A DNA stretch of 64,000 nucleotides, taken from NCBI GenBank assembly GCA_964577825.1, contig CAZOBJ010000002.1, positions 10,902 through 74,901 on the forward strand. Reading direction: 5' to 3'. Shown here piece after piece: positions 44,075 to 52,043 of this stretch (positions are counted from its first letter, which is position 1; every line of letters starts with the position of its first letter). The stretch is from CAZOBJ01 sp964577825. GTDB taxonomy: Bacteria > Planctomycetota > SZUA-567 > JAFGNG01. The position numbers and the translations under genes are program-made. The notes under the pieces were generated by a model. The model was not told the DNA's origin. It saw nothing but the letters and a program-made list of their open reading frames with translations, and did no database searches.

Positions 44075-46087
44075 ATGATCCTCTGTCCCTTTGAGGTGCA
44101 TCCGGACCGCGGCGGCGCGCACCGGTTCGCGGCCGCGCTCTTCGCGCGTCTGGCCGCGCGCGGCGAGGAGGTCCGCTTCCGCGACCGGCCCGACGGCTCG
44201 GGCGCGGTGGTGTTCGCGAACAGCTTCCTCACGCCCGCGTGCGATGTGCGCCGGTTCTGGGCTGCGGGGCATCCGGTGCTCCTGCGGCTGGACGGCAGCG
44301 CCTATGCCTACGGCCGGTTCGACGACGCGGACGCGCGCCAGGCCGCGGTCGCGCGGTACGCGGACCGGGTGGTGTACCAGAGCGCGTTCTGCCGGGACGT
44401 GCTGCGCCGGTACTGGGTCACCGACGCGCCCGGCGAGGTGATCCCCAACGGCGTGGACACCGAGCTCTTCCGCCCCGACGGGCCCCGCGACCCGGCGGTG
44501 GACCCGGACCGGCCGGCGGTGCTATTCGCCGCGCACTCGCGCCTGTTGCTCAAGGGGCTGCGCGCGTTCGTGCACCTTGCGCACCAGTGTCCGCAGGCCC
44601 GGTTCTACGTCGCGGCGCGGCCGAGCTGGGACGCGCTCCCTGCGGCGCGCGGCGGGGGACTGCCCGCGAACCTCACCGTGCTCGGCCCGCTTGCGCGCGA
44701 CCGGCTCGCAAGGGTGCTGCGCAGCGTGGACGTGTTCTCTTCGCCCGCGCGCAACGACCCGGCCCCGAACGTGGTGCTCGAGGCCCTCTCGAGCGGCCTG
44801 CCCGTGTGGCACGCGCACAGCGGCGGCGTGCCCGAGCTCGTGGGCCCGTGCGGGCGCGTCATCACCCACGATCCGAACCAAGACCTGAACGCGCTCCTGG
44901 CCGAGCGCACTGCGCTGGGGCAACGGGCCCGCCGGCGCGCACAGGAGCGCTTCGACCTGGACCTCGCCTGCGACCGGTACCTGGCCGCCATCCGCGCGCT
45001 CGCGGACACCGCCCCGCGGCGGCGCCCGCGCCTCGCGCGCGTGCGCACCCGGCTCGCACGCACCCGCGCGGACCGGTCCAGGCTGCGCGTGGGCGTGTTC
45101 ACGCATGTGCGCGCTCGCAGGCCGCGCCGGTACCACGAGGTGCGCGCCTCGGCGTGGATCCGCGCCTTTCAGCTGGTCCGGCCCCTGGCCCGGCACGGGA
45201 TCCGCGTGCGGCTCGACCCGCGGCGGGTGGACGGCCTCGACCTCGCCGTGCTCGCGGACCGACCCACGGACCAGGCCCTGGCGACCGCCGACCGGCTCGG
45301 GGCAGCAAACGTGCCGTTCGTCTGGGACCTTGTCACCAACACGCTGGACGCGGCGCGCGTGCGCGTGCCCGCGTACCACATCGACGCGCAGACCGTGGAG
45401 CGCGCGCACGGCCTGCTTGCGCGCGCGGCCGCGGTCAGCGCGGTGAGCCCGTGGCTCGCCGACCGCGCGGCGGCCCTGCATCCGCTCACCCGGTGCATCC
45501 CGGACGCGGTGCCGGAGGCGTGGTTCCGGTCCGCGCCGCGGGGCGAGCCCAGGCGCTGGCCGCTCACCCTCGGGTACGCGGGCACCGCGGACAAGGCGGC
45601 CATGCTCGCACCCTGGTGGCGGCACGCGCGCAAGCTCGGGTGTCAGCTTGTCGTCATCGCGGACCGCCCGGCCGAGGGCCTTGCGGGCGCGCGGTTCGTG
45701 CCCTGGCGCTACGCGGCGTTCCCGCGCACGTGCCGGGACGTGGACCTGGCGCTCGCCCCGCACGAGGACCTGCACCTTCCCTACAACCGCGGGCACAGCG
45801 CGTTCAAGATCGACGCGTTCCTGGCCCAGGGTATCCCGGTCGTCGCCAGCCCCGTGCCCGCGTACCGGGCCGCGCTCGCGGACGCGGACTGCGGGGCGCT
45901 CGTGGACTCGCCCGAGGCGTTCGCCGAAGCCCTGGCCGCCTACCGGCGCGACCCCGACGCGCTCGTGGGCCAGGGCCGCCGCGCCATCGCGTGCGCGCGG
46001 GCCCGGTCGGTCGCACGCGTGGCCGAGCAGTGGAACGCGTTCCTGCGCGGGGTCCTGGTCTGGCGTGAGGCCTCGGGCCAGGCCTAG
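44075..46087 (+). CDS. Second tandem GT4-like glycosyltransferase fusion
   Basis: A 670-residue protein with two GT-B halves. The N-terminal half (about 1-315) has VVYQSAFCRDVLRRYW, GEVIPNGVDTELF and the donor motif VVLEALSSGLPVW-x-x-x-SGGVPELVG. The second half (about 335-670) starts with RVGVFTHVRARRPRRYHEVRASAW and has VSAVSPWLADR, CIPDAVPEAWF and a late FKIDAFLAQGIPVVAS donor-site segment. This second half resembles less typical GT4-like proteins. I use ATG 44075, with GGAGGG 6 bases upstream; a TTG at 44057 overlaps the previous stop. It ends the plus-strand glycan operon. Confidence 0.8.
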   Translation: MILCPFEVHPDRGGAHRFAAALFARLAARGEEVRFRDRPDGSGAVVFANSFLTPACDVRRFWAAGHPVLLRLDGSAYAYGRFDDADARQAAVARYADRVVYQSAFCRDVLRRYWVTDAPGEVIPNGVDTELFRPDGPRDPAVDPDRPAVLFAAHSRLLLKGLRAFVHLAHQCPQARFYVAARPSWDALPAARGGGLPANLTVLGPLARDRLARVLRSVDVFSSPARNDPAPNVVLEALSSGLPVWHAHSGGVPELVGPCGRVITHDPNQDLNALLAERTALGQRARRRAQERFDLDLACDRYLAAIRALADTAPRRRPRLARVRTRLARTRADRSRLRVGVFTHVRARRPRRYHEVRASAWIRAFQLVRPLARHGIRVRLDPRRVDGLDLAVLADRPTDQALATADRLGAANVPFVWDLVTNTLDAARVRVPAYHIDAQTVERAHGLLARAAAVSAVSPWLADRAAALHPLTRCIPDAVPEAWFRSAPRGEPRRWPLTLGYAGTADKAAMLAPWWRHARKLGCQLVVIADRPAEGLAGARFVPWRYAAFPRTCRDVDLALAPHEDLHLPYNRGHSAFKIDAFLAQGIPVVASPVPAYRAALADADCGALVDSPEAFAEALAAYRRDPDALVGQGRRAIACARARSVARVAEQWNAFLRGVLVWREASGQA

Positions 46088-46174
46088 TTCAACATAGGCG
46101 AGTCTCCACCCCGGGGCGATGGCGGTTTGCTGTTCTCCTGGAAGGTAGCCCCCGCGCAAGGAATCGATTTCCCC

Positions 46175-46203
46175 TTGCGCAACGCGCGAACAGGCGCTAT
46201 CCT
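46175..46203 (+). promoter_or_regulatory. Putative promoter upstream of the zinc-ribbon/ferredoxin cluster
   Basis: TTGCGC (46175-46180), 17 bases, TATCCT (46198-46203). The spacing is ideal but the -35 is weak. The start near 46210 gives an 80-base leader before ATG 46293, in a 205-bp region that contains no gene. Confidence 0.35.
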
Positions 46204-46292
46204 ATTCCCGTGCGTTTACCCGGAATTGTTCGTGCGGCCCCGTCCGCGCACGCGGCGGGCCCCGAACCGAGGCGAAGACAAGGAGAACACGG

Positions 46293-46502
46293 ATGCCACG
46301 AGGCGACGGAACCGGCCCCCCGGGGGGCGGCGGTGGCGGCGGTCGCGGAGGCGGCCGCGGACGCATGGGCGGGCCGTATGCGGCCGGGCCCGGCGGCCAG
46401 TGCGTGTGCCCGAGCTGCGGCCGGCGCGCCGCGCACACCGCGGGTCGGCCCTGCAACCAGACGACCTGCCCGAACTGCGGCACGCGCATGACCCGCGGCT
46501 GA
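46293..46502 (+). CDS. Small glycine-rich zinc-ribbon protein
   Basis: A 69-residue protein: MPRGDGTGPPGG, a long Gly/Arg-rich stretch (11-24), and a cysteine-rich end with C37, C39, C42, C54, C59 and C62 (CVCPSCG...TTCPNCG). The MPRGDGTGP start is shared with DUF5320-like proteins that occur beside iron-molybdenum cofactor or nitrogenase-accessory-like genes in anaerobes, and the C-terminal double CPxCG looks like a rubredoxin-type zinc ribbon. Function is unknown. The ATG has an AAGGAG site. The methyltransferase gene follows about 80 bases downstream. Confidence 0.75.
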   Translation: MPRGDGTGPPGGGGGGGRGGGRGRMGGPYAAGPGGQCVCPSCGRRAAHTAGRPCNQTTCPNCGTRMTRG

Positions 46503-46582
46503 CCCCCGCAGGGCGCCGAGCTCGCCGCGGCGTACGCAGGCGACGGGCGCTCCCGCGAGACGCGGTTTGGCTGGCCACGTCC

Positions 46583-47185
46583 ATGAGCACGCTGCCCGAA
46601 GACTTCTACGAGCGGATCAAGCCCCGGCTGCGCCGGCGGATCGGGGAAGAGCTGCGCCTGGCCGCGCGGGTCCTGGACCTCGGATGCGGCAATTGCGAGC
46701 TCGCCGAGTACCTGGCCGAGGCCTACGACCAGGAGGTTCTGGGCGTGGACCTGAAGGACCCCGCCTCCCCCGAACGTCCCGCCTTGGTCAGCGGCGCGGT
46801 GGACTGCGTGCAGGCCGACGCCGCGCGGCTCGGGTTCCTGCACGGCGGGCAGGTGGACGCCGTGGTCTCGGTGTGGGCCCTGCACGAGATGGCCCGCCCC
46901 GAGCGCGCCCTGCGGGAGGCGCGGCGCGTGCTGCGCCCCGGCGGCGAGATCCTGGTTGTCGACTTCCCGCGCAACTCCCTGGCCCGGCGCCTGTGGAACG
47001 AGGGCTACTACACGGTCGGCGAAGTGCGCGACCTGTTGCGCGGCGCCTCGTTCGACCGAGTCCGGGCCAGGACCATCGAGCGGCGCCAGATCATCTGGGC
47101 CACGGGCGTGCGCACGCGCTCCGGGCGCGGTCGAGGCCGAGCGCCACGCGCGCCGGCCCGAGCCACGGGCCGGCGCGAGGCCTGA
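46583..47185 (+). CDS. Class I SAM-dependent methyltransferase
   Basis: The 200-residue protein has the SAM-binding loop VLDLGCGNCELAEYL (about 29-43), the acidic end of strand 2 (LGVDLKD), a QADAARLGF segment, and the post-motif LREARRVLRPGGEILVVDFPR. This is the Methyltransf_11/25 group, whose members methylate small molecules or cofactors; the substrate cannot be read. The last 30 residues are Arg/Ala-rich and probably disordered. No good ribosome site precedes ATG 46583, so a different start is possible. Neighbours are small Fe-S and zinc proteins, hinting at metal or redox biology. Confidence 0.8.
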   Translation: MSTLPEDFYERIKPRLRRRIGEELRLAARVLDLGCGNCELAEYLAEAYDQEVLGVDLKDPASPERPALVSGAVDCVQADAARLGFLHGGQVDAVVSVWALHEMARPERALREARRVLRPGGEILVVDFPRNSLARRLWNEGYYTVGEVRDLLRGASFDRVRARTIERRQIIWATGVRTRSGRGRGRAPRAPARATGRREA

Positions 47186-47273
47186 GACGCGGACCGGGCG
47201 CATAGGATCGCCACACGGGTTGTGAAGAGCGTAGCATGTTTGTCGGCCCTACAAAGGAAACGGAGACGGACGA

Positions 47274-47615
47274 ATGCCTTGGGTAAGCCAGGAACTATGC
47301 ACGGGATGCGGGGTCTGCATCACGGAATGCCCGGTCGACGCCATTGCGCTCGACGGCGACAACCTCGCGCACATCGACGAGCAGGGGTGCATCCGGTGCG
47401 GCAAGTGCCACGACGTATGCCCCCAGGAGGCAGTGCGCCACGACGGCGAGCGCATCCCGCAGGAGGTGGACGAGAACCTCCAGTGGGTGCGCGAGCTCAT
47501 GCGGCATTTCGACACGGAGGAAGAGAAGCGGGCCCTTGCCGAACGCATGGTCCGCTACTTCAATAAGGAGCGCAAGGTCGCCGAGCAGACGATCGAGCGA
47601 CTGGGCGCCATGTGA
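47274..47615 (+). CDS. 2[4Fe-4S] ferredoxin with a C-terminal helical extension
   Basis: A 113-residue ferredoxin. Two clusters are bound by C9/C12/C15/C19 and C39/C42/C45/C49, each in a C-x2-C-x2-C-x3-CP pattern. Residues 60-113 form an extra charged helical extension (WVRELMRHFDTEEEKRALAERM) absent from minimal ferredoxins; it may mediate docking to a partner enzyme, which is inference. ATG 47274 follows a weak GGAGACGG stretch. The FmdB-like gene starts 71 bases downstream and a radical SAM gene converges at 47948, so this ferredoxin may serve that enzyme. Confidence 0.9.
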   Translation: MPWVSQELCTGCGVCITECPVDAIALDGDNLAHIDEQGCIRCGKCHDVCPQEAVRHDGERIPQEVDENLQWVRELMRHFDTEEEKRALAERMVRYFNKERKVAEQTIERLGAM

Positions 47616-47686
47616 CCGGGAGGGGCCCGCCTCGCCGAGGTCCGAGAGGCGCGGCCCCGCGCACCTTCAGAGAGGAGGAGAACCGT

Positions 47687-47899
47687 ATGCCGATCTTCGA
47701 ATACAAGTGCCGCGACTGCGACCACGTGACCGAGGTGCTCGAGTCCGCGGGCTCGCGCAAGCGCCACACGTGCGAGGCGTGCGGCAGCCGCCGCATGGAG
47801 AAGCTCATCTCCGCGTTCGCGGTGAACAGGAGCGACGCGTCCTCGGGCGGGTCCTCGGCGAGCGGATCCTGCCCCACGGGCACCTGCCCGCTCTCCTGA
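47687..47899 (+). CDS. FmdB-family zinc-ribbon protein
   Basis: A 70-residue putative regulator or zinc protein: MPIFEYKCRDC opens it and the zinc ribbon uses C8, C11, C29 and C32. Members of the FmdB family occur widely and their role is poorly defined. The C-terminal tail is Ser/Gly-rich with a final SCPTGTCPLS, which adds two cysteines. A GAGGAGGAG ribosome site precedes ATG 47687. Confidence 0.9.
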   Translation: MPIFEYKCRDCDHVTEVLESAGSRKRHTCEACGSRRMEKLISAFAVNRSDASSGGSSASGSCPTGTCPLS

Positions 47900-47905
47900 G
47901 CCCAC

Positions 47906-47935
47906 GGCCCTCCGACGCCTCGGCGAAGGAGGGCC
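47906..47935 (+). terminator. Bidirectional hairpin between convergent genes
   Basis: An 8-bp perfect stem (47906-47913, GGCCCTCC, with 47928-47935, GGAGGGCC) encloses a second small stem (CGCC/GGCG). It lies between the FmdB stop (47899) and the radical SAM stop (47948). There is no U-tract, so any termination would be weak or factor-assisted. Confidence 0.4.
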
Positions 47936-47947
47936 TCGCCCCCCGCC

Positions 47948-49627
47948 TCACTTCGCCATGGCGGGGGCGGTGTGCAGTTCCATGCCGAACGCTGCGCCGT
48001 ACCGGCGCACCTGGTCCGCGGCGCGGTCGTTCGTGACCACGAGGTGCCCGAGCCGCATGCGGGTAATCGCGGCCTCGGCGGCGCGGTCCAGGCGCGCCTG
48101 GCACTCGGCGGCCAGGTACAGCGCGACCGCGTGGTAGGGGAAGCGCCGGGCCACGTAGGTGAACTGGGCCAGGGCGCGCTCGTAGCGCTCCTCGCGCAGG
48201 TTCGTGTTGTGGAAGAAGTTGAGGTCCAGGTTCGCGCGGTACTCGAGGTCGCGCAGGTCCGCGGCCGAGATCTCGGGCGTATCGAAGAACCGCTCCCGGT
48301 TGCATGCCAGGGCCCACAGCCGCGGATCGTCCTCCTTGTAGCAGCCCATGTCGCGGAAGGTGCGGTGCATGTCGCTTCCCACCAGGGGGATGGCGATGTT
48401 GAGGTGGCACCAATCCGCATGCAGGTCGCGCGCGTAGCGGATCGTCTCCTCCATCTGCGCGCGGGTCTCTCCCGGGAACCCCAGGATGAAGAAGCACCGC
48501 GTCTCCACCCCGGCCGCGCGGAATCGGCGCACCACCTGGCGGGCGCGGTCCAGGTCCACATGCTTGCGGATGACCTCGCGCTGCACCACGGGCGACCCGC
48601 TCTCCACGGCCACGGTCGCGACCGTGGTGTTCGCGGCGATCAGGGCGTCGATCACCTCGTCGTCGAGCGTGTTCACGGCCAGGCCGTTGGGGTACTGGAG
48701 CTCGAACCCGTCGATATCGAGATCCCGCAGGGCCGCGAGCACGGCCAGGGTGCGGTCCTTGCGGAAGGTGAACAGATCATCGTGCGGCAGAAAGAGCCGC
48801 ACCCCCCAGCGCTCGTGAAGCGCGCGCACCTCGGCGGCGATGTGCTCGGGCGAGCGCGCGCGCACCCGCCGGCCGTGCACGGTGTGCGCCGAGCAATAGG
48901 TGCACCGGTGCGGGCACCCGCGCGTGGTCATGATCGGCGCCCCGGGCTTGACCTCGTTGTGGTAGTCGCTCTGGTGGCGGGTGTAGTGATCCATATCCAG
49001 GAGATCCCAGTCGGGCAGCGGCAGGCGGTCGAGGTCCGCGGGCGGCTCGGCGCGCGCGAGGGGCCGGCCGTTGGAGGTCCGGTCGAGGAGCGTCTTGCGC
49101 GCGTACACGCCCCGCACCTGCACCGCGGCGCGCCGGCCCAGGGCCCCGACGAGCGCGGGCAGGGCGGCCTCGGCCTCGCCGCAGACCACCCAGTCGAGGT
49201 CCGGATCGAGCCGCGCGAGGAGGCGCGCGCAGTTCGTGGCGTGCATGCCCCCGGCCACGCACGCCGCTGCGGGCCACAGGTCCTTGAGCGCGGGCAGGGC
49301 CCGGTGGAAGAACCCGTACGAAGTCGAGAAGTTCAGGCTGAAGGCCACCACGTCCGGGCAAAAGTCCACCGTGCGCTGGGCGACCGTGCGCGCAAAGTCC
49401 TCCAGGCTCGCGTACCGGCCAATGTGCGCGAGGTGGCGCAGGTAGTCGACCGCCTCCACGCGGCTGACTACGCCCGCGCGCTTGAGCGCGGCGGACAGGT
49501 ACAGGATACCGAGCGGCGGGGTGTAGAATTGGCTCGCGGCCTGGCGGCCCGTGCGGGCGCGCTCCAGGCCCTCCACGGACACGGCCGGCAGATGCACGAA
49601 CACGACGTTGGGCTGGCGTGTGGGCAC
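47948..49627 (-). CDS. B12-binding-domain radical SAM protein (BchE/Elp3-like)
   Basis: A 559-residue enzyme. Residues about 1-180 look like a B12-binding-type Rossmann domain (VVFVHLP, FYTPPLGILYLSAAL, VAFSLNFSTSYGFF, CVAGGMHATN). The radical SAM cluster CPHRCTYCS (C238, C242, C245) follows a loop PDWDLLDMDHY, and later barrel elements include ATVAVESGSP and FFILGFPGETRAQM. The C-terminal 120 residues are a helical extension. B12-radical SAM proteins catalyse methylations and ring formations; the substrate is unknown. I start at GTG 49627, with GAGGAG 8 bases upstream, because extension to 49819 would translate the CCCTC repeat at 49667. Confidence 0.85.
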   Translation of the reverse strand: MPTRQPNVVFVHLPAVSVEGLERARTGRQAASQFYTPPLGILYLSAALKRAGVVSRVEAVDYLRHLAHIGRYASLEDFARTVAQRTVDFCPDVVAFSLNFSTSYGFFHRALPALKDLWPAAACVAGGMHATNCARLLARLDPDLDWVVCGEAEAALPALVGALGRRAAVQVRGVYARKTLLDRTSNGRPLARAEPPADLDRLPLPDWDLLDMDHYTRHQSDYHNEVKPGAPIMTTRGCPHRCTYCSAHTVHGRRVRARSPEHIAAEVRALHERWGVRLFLPHDDLFTFRKDRTLAVLAALRDLDIDGFELQYPNGLAVNTLDDEVIDALIAANTTVATVAVESGSPVVQREVIRKHVDLDRARQVVRRFRAAGVETRCFFILGFPGETRAQMEETIRYARDLHADWCHLNIAIPLVGSDMHRTFRDMGCYKEDDPRLWALACNRERFFDTPEISAADLRDLEYRANLDLNFFHNTNLREERYERALAQFTYVARRFPYHAVALYLAAECQARLDRAAEAAITRMRLGHLVVTNDRAADQVRRYGAAFGMELHTAPAMAK

Positions 49628-49666
49628 GGGCGCGTTCTCCTCGGGACGGACAAGGTCTTCGTCGTT

Positions 49667-49690
49667 CCCTCCCCTTCGGGAGAGGGGGGA
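49667..49690. repeat. Palindromic repeat related to type B
   Basis: CCCTCCCCTTCGGGAGAGGGGGGA forms the same CCCTC...GAGGG hairpin as the elements at 2701 and 31789. It sits between the radical SAM gene and the DUF4867 gene. Confidence 0.6.
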
Positions 49691-49757
49691 AAGCCAGAGG
49701 CTGCGGTCTCCCGCCGGCGCTGCATGCCCGTCGCGGTCCCGCGCCGCGCCGGGCCGG

Positions 49758-50240
49758 TCAATCCACGGGCGCCACGCGCGTGTTGCGCCCGGTGATGCCC
49801 ACGACCGCGCCTTGCTCAACGAGCGGGGCGGCCTCGCGGTGGGCCACGAGCCACTTGTTGCGCGCGAATAGCAGGCGCTCCTCGCCCCTGGCGCGCGCGG
49901 GGCGGACCACGTCCGTGTTCGTGCCCTGGGGCAGGACCACCAGGGTCACGAACCCCTGCCTGGTGCACACGTGGATGGGCGCAAAGTGCAGGCACCAGGC
50001 GTGGAACTCCACTGTCAGGCCCCGCGGCAGATAGAAGACCTCGGCCTGCGCGGACCGGTACGTGGGGCCCGTGTGCGTCCAGCGAAGGTCGCGCAGGTCG
50101 CCCACGATCACCACGGTATCGGTCACGGCCACGACCACCTCCACGCCCTTGTGGTACTCCAGGGCGTCGAGCCGACTGTTGCGCCCGTAACACCACCCGA
50201 TCTGCACGGGCATGCCGCCGTAGACCCGATGTTCGACCGC
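49758..50240 (-). CDS. DUF4867 family protein, 5-prime truncated by a gap
   Basis: The visible 160 residues match DUF4867: GGMPVQIGWCYGRNSRLDALEYHKG, an AVTDTVVIVGDLRDL strand pair, EVFYLPRGLTVEFHAWCLHFAP, VVLPQGTNT and LLFARNKWLVAHRE. The fold looks like a cupin-type beta barrel with possible metal ligands (Glu and His in the ALEYH and LHFAP segments). Members are found in sugar-utilisation contexts but have no proven function known to me. About 50-60 N-terminal residues lie in or beyond the gap. The stop is TCA on the plus strand at 49758, 130 bases from the radical SAM start. Confidence 0.75.
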   Translation of the reverse strand, partial: AVEHRVYGGMPVQIGWCYGRNSRLDALEYHKGVEVVVAVTDTVVIVGDLRDLRWTHTGPTYRSAQAEVFYLPRGLTVEFHAWCLHFAPIHVCTRQGFVTLVVLPQGTNTDVVRPARARGEERLLFARNKWLVAHREAAPLVEQGAVVGITGRNTRVAPVD

Positions 50241-50340
50241 NNNNNNNNNNNNNNNNNNNNNNNNNNNNNNNNNNNNNNNNNNNNNNNNNNNNNNNNNNNN
50301 NNNNNNNNNNNNNNNNNNNNNNNNNNNNNNNNNNNNNNNN
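50241..50340. other. 100-N assembly gap upstream of the DUF4867 gene
   Basis: Exactly 100 N. The 5-prime end of the DUF4867 gene lies in the gap. The flanks do not overlap. The 53 bases between the gap and the dnaX stop (50341-50393) are non-coding and include GGTTTC-N4-GAAACC. Confidence 0.9.
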
Positions 50341-50393
50341 TCCACACGGGCCCGCGGGCCGCGGCCTCCCGTACTTATGGTTTCGGCGGAAAC

Positions 50394-51803
50394 CTACTCG
50401 ATGTTGAGGATTTCGGCCTGGAATCGGTCGAGCGCCATGCGCACGTGCGGATCGGACAGGGCCTGGCGCTTGGGGGTGCTCTCGGCGTCGGGTTCTTCGG
50501 TGGGCGTGGGCGGCGGGGGCGCCTCGCACGCGGACTCCGTATCCGTAGAGGGGGACGCGCGCTCCGGGGCCGAGGCGGCGGGACCCGCCTCGCGGGCGGG
50601 CGCGCTCGCCTGCGCTGGAGGCGCCGGCGCGGGCGCGTCCTCGCCGCCGGACAGGGCGCCGCTCTGTGCCAGCGACTCGATGCGGCCGAGCACCTCGCCC
50701 ACCGAGGCCACGCCTTCGAGCGCGGCGAGCCGCACCACGGCCATCTCCAGGGGCACCTGGGGGTTGGCGAGCGCGCGGCTTCGCACGCGGGTGCGCGCCT
50801 CGCTCAACACGTCCAGGGCCAGGAGCACCTCCTCCAGGCGCAGGGCCTGGGCGTGGCGTCCGGCGGCCTCGCGCGCCGGGCCGTACAGGGACAGGCCTTC
50901 CGTGGCCCCGGTCACCTGAACGAGCATGAGATCCCGGCCGTAGGCGATGAGCTCATCCAGGAAGTCGCCCGCCCCGCCGCCGCGGACGGCCACCTCCTCG
51001 ACCACGGACAGGGCCTTGGCCCCGTCCCGGTCCGCGATGGCCTGGTACACGGCCACCACGGACTCGACCCCGGGCGCGCCGCGCACGCGCTCCACGTCCT
51101 CGCGCGTGATCGGCCCGGTGGCGTAGCTGGCCAGCTGGTCGAGGAGCACCAGCGCATCGCGCACCGACCCCGCGGCGAACGCGGCCACGGCCTCCAGGGC
51201 CTCGGGCGCGGCCTGCACGTCCTCGCGCTCGCACACCCGCTGAAGGGCGGCCTGGATGTCCGCGGGCGGGACCAGGCGGAAGTCGAACCGCTGGCAGCGC
51301 GAGATCACGGTCTCGGGCAGCTTGTGCGGCTCGGTGGTCGCGAGCACGAACTTCACCCGGGGCGGGGGCTCCTCCAGGGTCTTCAGGAGCGCGTTGAACG
51401 CGCTCGTGGAGAGCATGTGCACCTCGTCGATCACGTAGATCTTGAACCGAGCGCGCGCGGGCACGTACCCGGCCTGCTCGCGCAGCACGCGCACCTGGTC
51501 CACGGAGTTGTTGCTGGCCCCGTCGATCTCCTGCACGTCCGGGTCCGCGCCCGCGGCGATGTCCGCGCAGATGGGACAATCGGCCGGAAAGTCCACCGAC
51601 GGGCCGCCCGTGCAGTTGAGGGCCTTGGCGAAGATGCGCGCCATGGAGGTCTTGCCGATCCCGTGCGGCCCGCAGAACAGATACGCATGAGCCACCCGGT
51701 CCGTGCGGATGGCGTTCTTCAGGGTCTGGCTCACGTGCCCCTGGCCGACCACGTCGTCGAACCGTTCGGGCCGGTACCGTCGGGCAAGGGGTTGGTAGGT
51801 CAT
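50394..51803 (-). CDS. dnaX: DNA polymerase III subunit gamma/tau
   Basis: The clamp-loader ATPase of 469 residues. It has the RFC-box start YRPERFDDVVGQ, Walker A GPHGIGKTS (about 45-53), Walker B VIDEVHML, sensor 1 ATTEPHKLPETVISRCQ and the SVRDALVLLDQL sensor-2 region. The zinc module is odd: C64, C76 and C79 are present, but the second of the usual four cysteines is replaced (Pro73). The last 90 residues are a Pro/Ala/Glu-rich linker and a short tail, shorter than a full tau C terminus. No slippery AAAAAAG site is visible, so a frameshift-derived gamma is unlikely. It lies downstream of the SRP RNA gene, a common neighbour. Confidence 0.95.
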   Translation of the reverse strand: MTYQPLARRYRPERFDDVVGQGHVSQTLKNAIRTDRVAHAYLFCGPHGIGKTSMARIFAKALNCTGGPSVDFPADCPICADIAAGADPDVQEIDGASNNSVDQVRVLREQAGYVPARARFKIYVIDEVHMLSTSAFNALLKTLEEPPPRVKFVLATTEPHKLPETVISRCQRFDFRLVPPADIQAALQRVCEREDVQAAPEALEAVAAFAAGSVRDALVLLDQLASYATGPITREDVERVRGAPGVESVVAVYQAIADRDGAKALSVVEEVAVRGGGAGDFLDELIAYGRDLMLVQVTGATEGLSLYGPAREAAGRHAQALRLEEVLLALDVLSEARTRVRSRALANPQVPLEMAVVRLAALEGVASVGEVLGRIESLAQSGALSGGEDAPAPAPPAQASAPAREAGPAASAPERASPSTDTESACEAPPPPTPTEEPDAESTPKRQALSDPHVRMALDRFQAEILNIE

Positions 51804-51892
51804 GGCGGCTCTACCGGCCGGTGGGCGCACGCGCCAGGGGGCGCGCTCGCCGGTCCGATCCCCGTTGGGCTGCTCTCTCACCCCCACAGATC

Positions 51893-52040
51893 CCGCCCCG
51901 GACCGTACGGAGGCGCCGACCGGGTGACCTACGGCACATGGCGGATCACGCTTAGGGCTGCTCGGTTCCCCGCCTGACCCGGTTCGCCGTCCGCCATTGC
52001 ATAGGGTCCGGTGCAGCCACCTCCGTACGGTCCGGGGCGG
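51893..52040 (-). ncRNA. ffs: Signal recognition particle RNA (SRP RNA, 4.5S-like)
   Basis: Reading the minus strand, an exact 21-bp terminal stem (52040-52020 with 51913-51893) encloses a second stem (AUGGCGGA/UCCGCCAU) and the diagnostic SRP domain IV hairpin GGUCAGG...GGGGAACC...AGCAGCC with a GGAA tetraloop (about 51956-51980). This domain binds Ffh. At about 148 bases it is a small-type SRP RNA without an Alu domain, somewhat longer than the 114-base E. coli form because of its long terminal stem. It sits between clpX and dnaX on the same strand; its 5-prime end is 3 bases from the clpX stop. Confidence 0.92.
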
Positions 52041-52043
52041 CGC

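Noticed and set aside
49628..49819. Longer start for the radical SAM protein
   Set aside because: It would translate through the CCCTC palindromic repeat at 49667-49690 and ignore the good ribosome site before GTG 49627.
50394..50600. Programmed frameshift in dnaX
   Set aside because: No slippery A- or T-rich heptamer occurs in this GC-rich linker region, and the frame continues to a normal stop.
51893..52040. The 21-bp inverted repeat near dnaX as a transposon end or clpX terminator only
   Set aside because: The sequence between the arms contains the SRP domain IV hairpin, so a ncRNA explains both arms. There is no transposase or target duplication.
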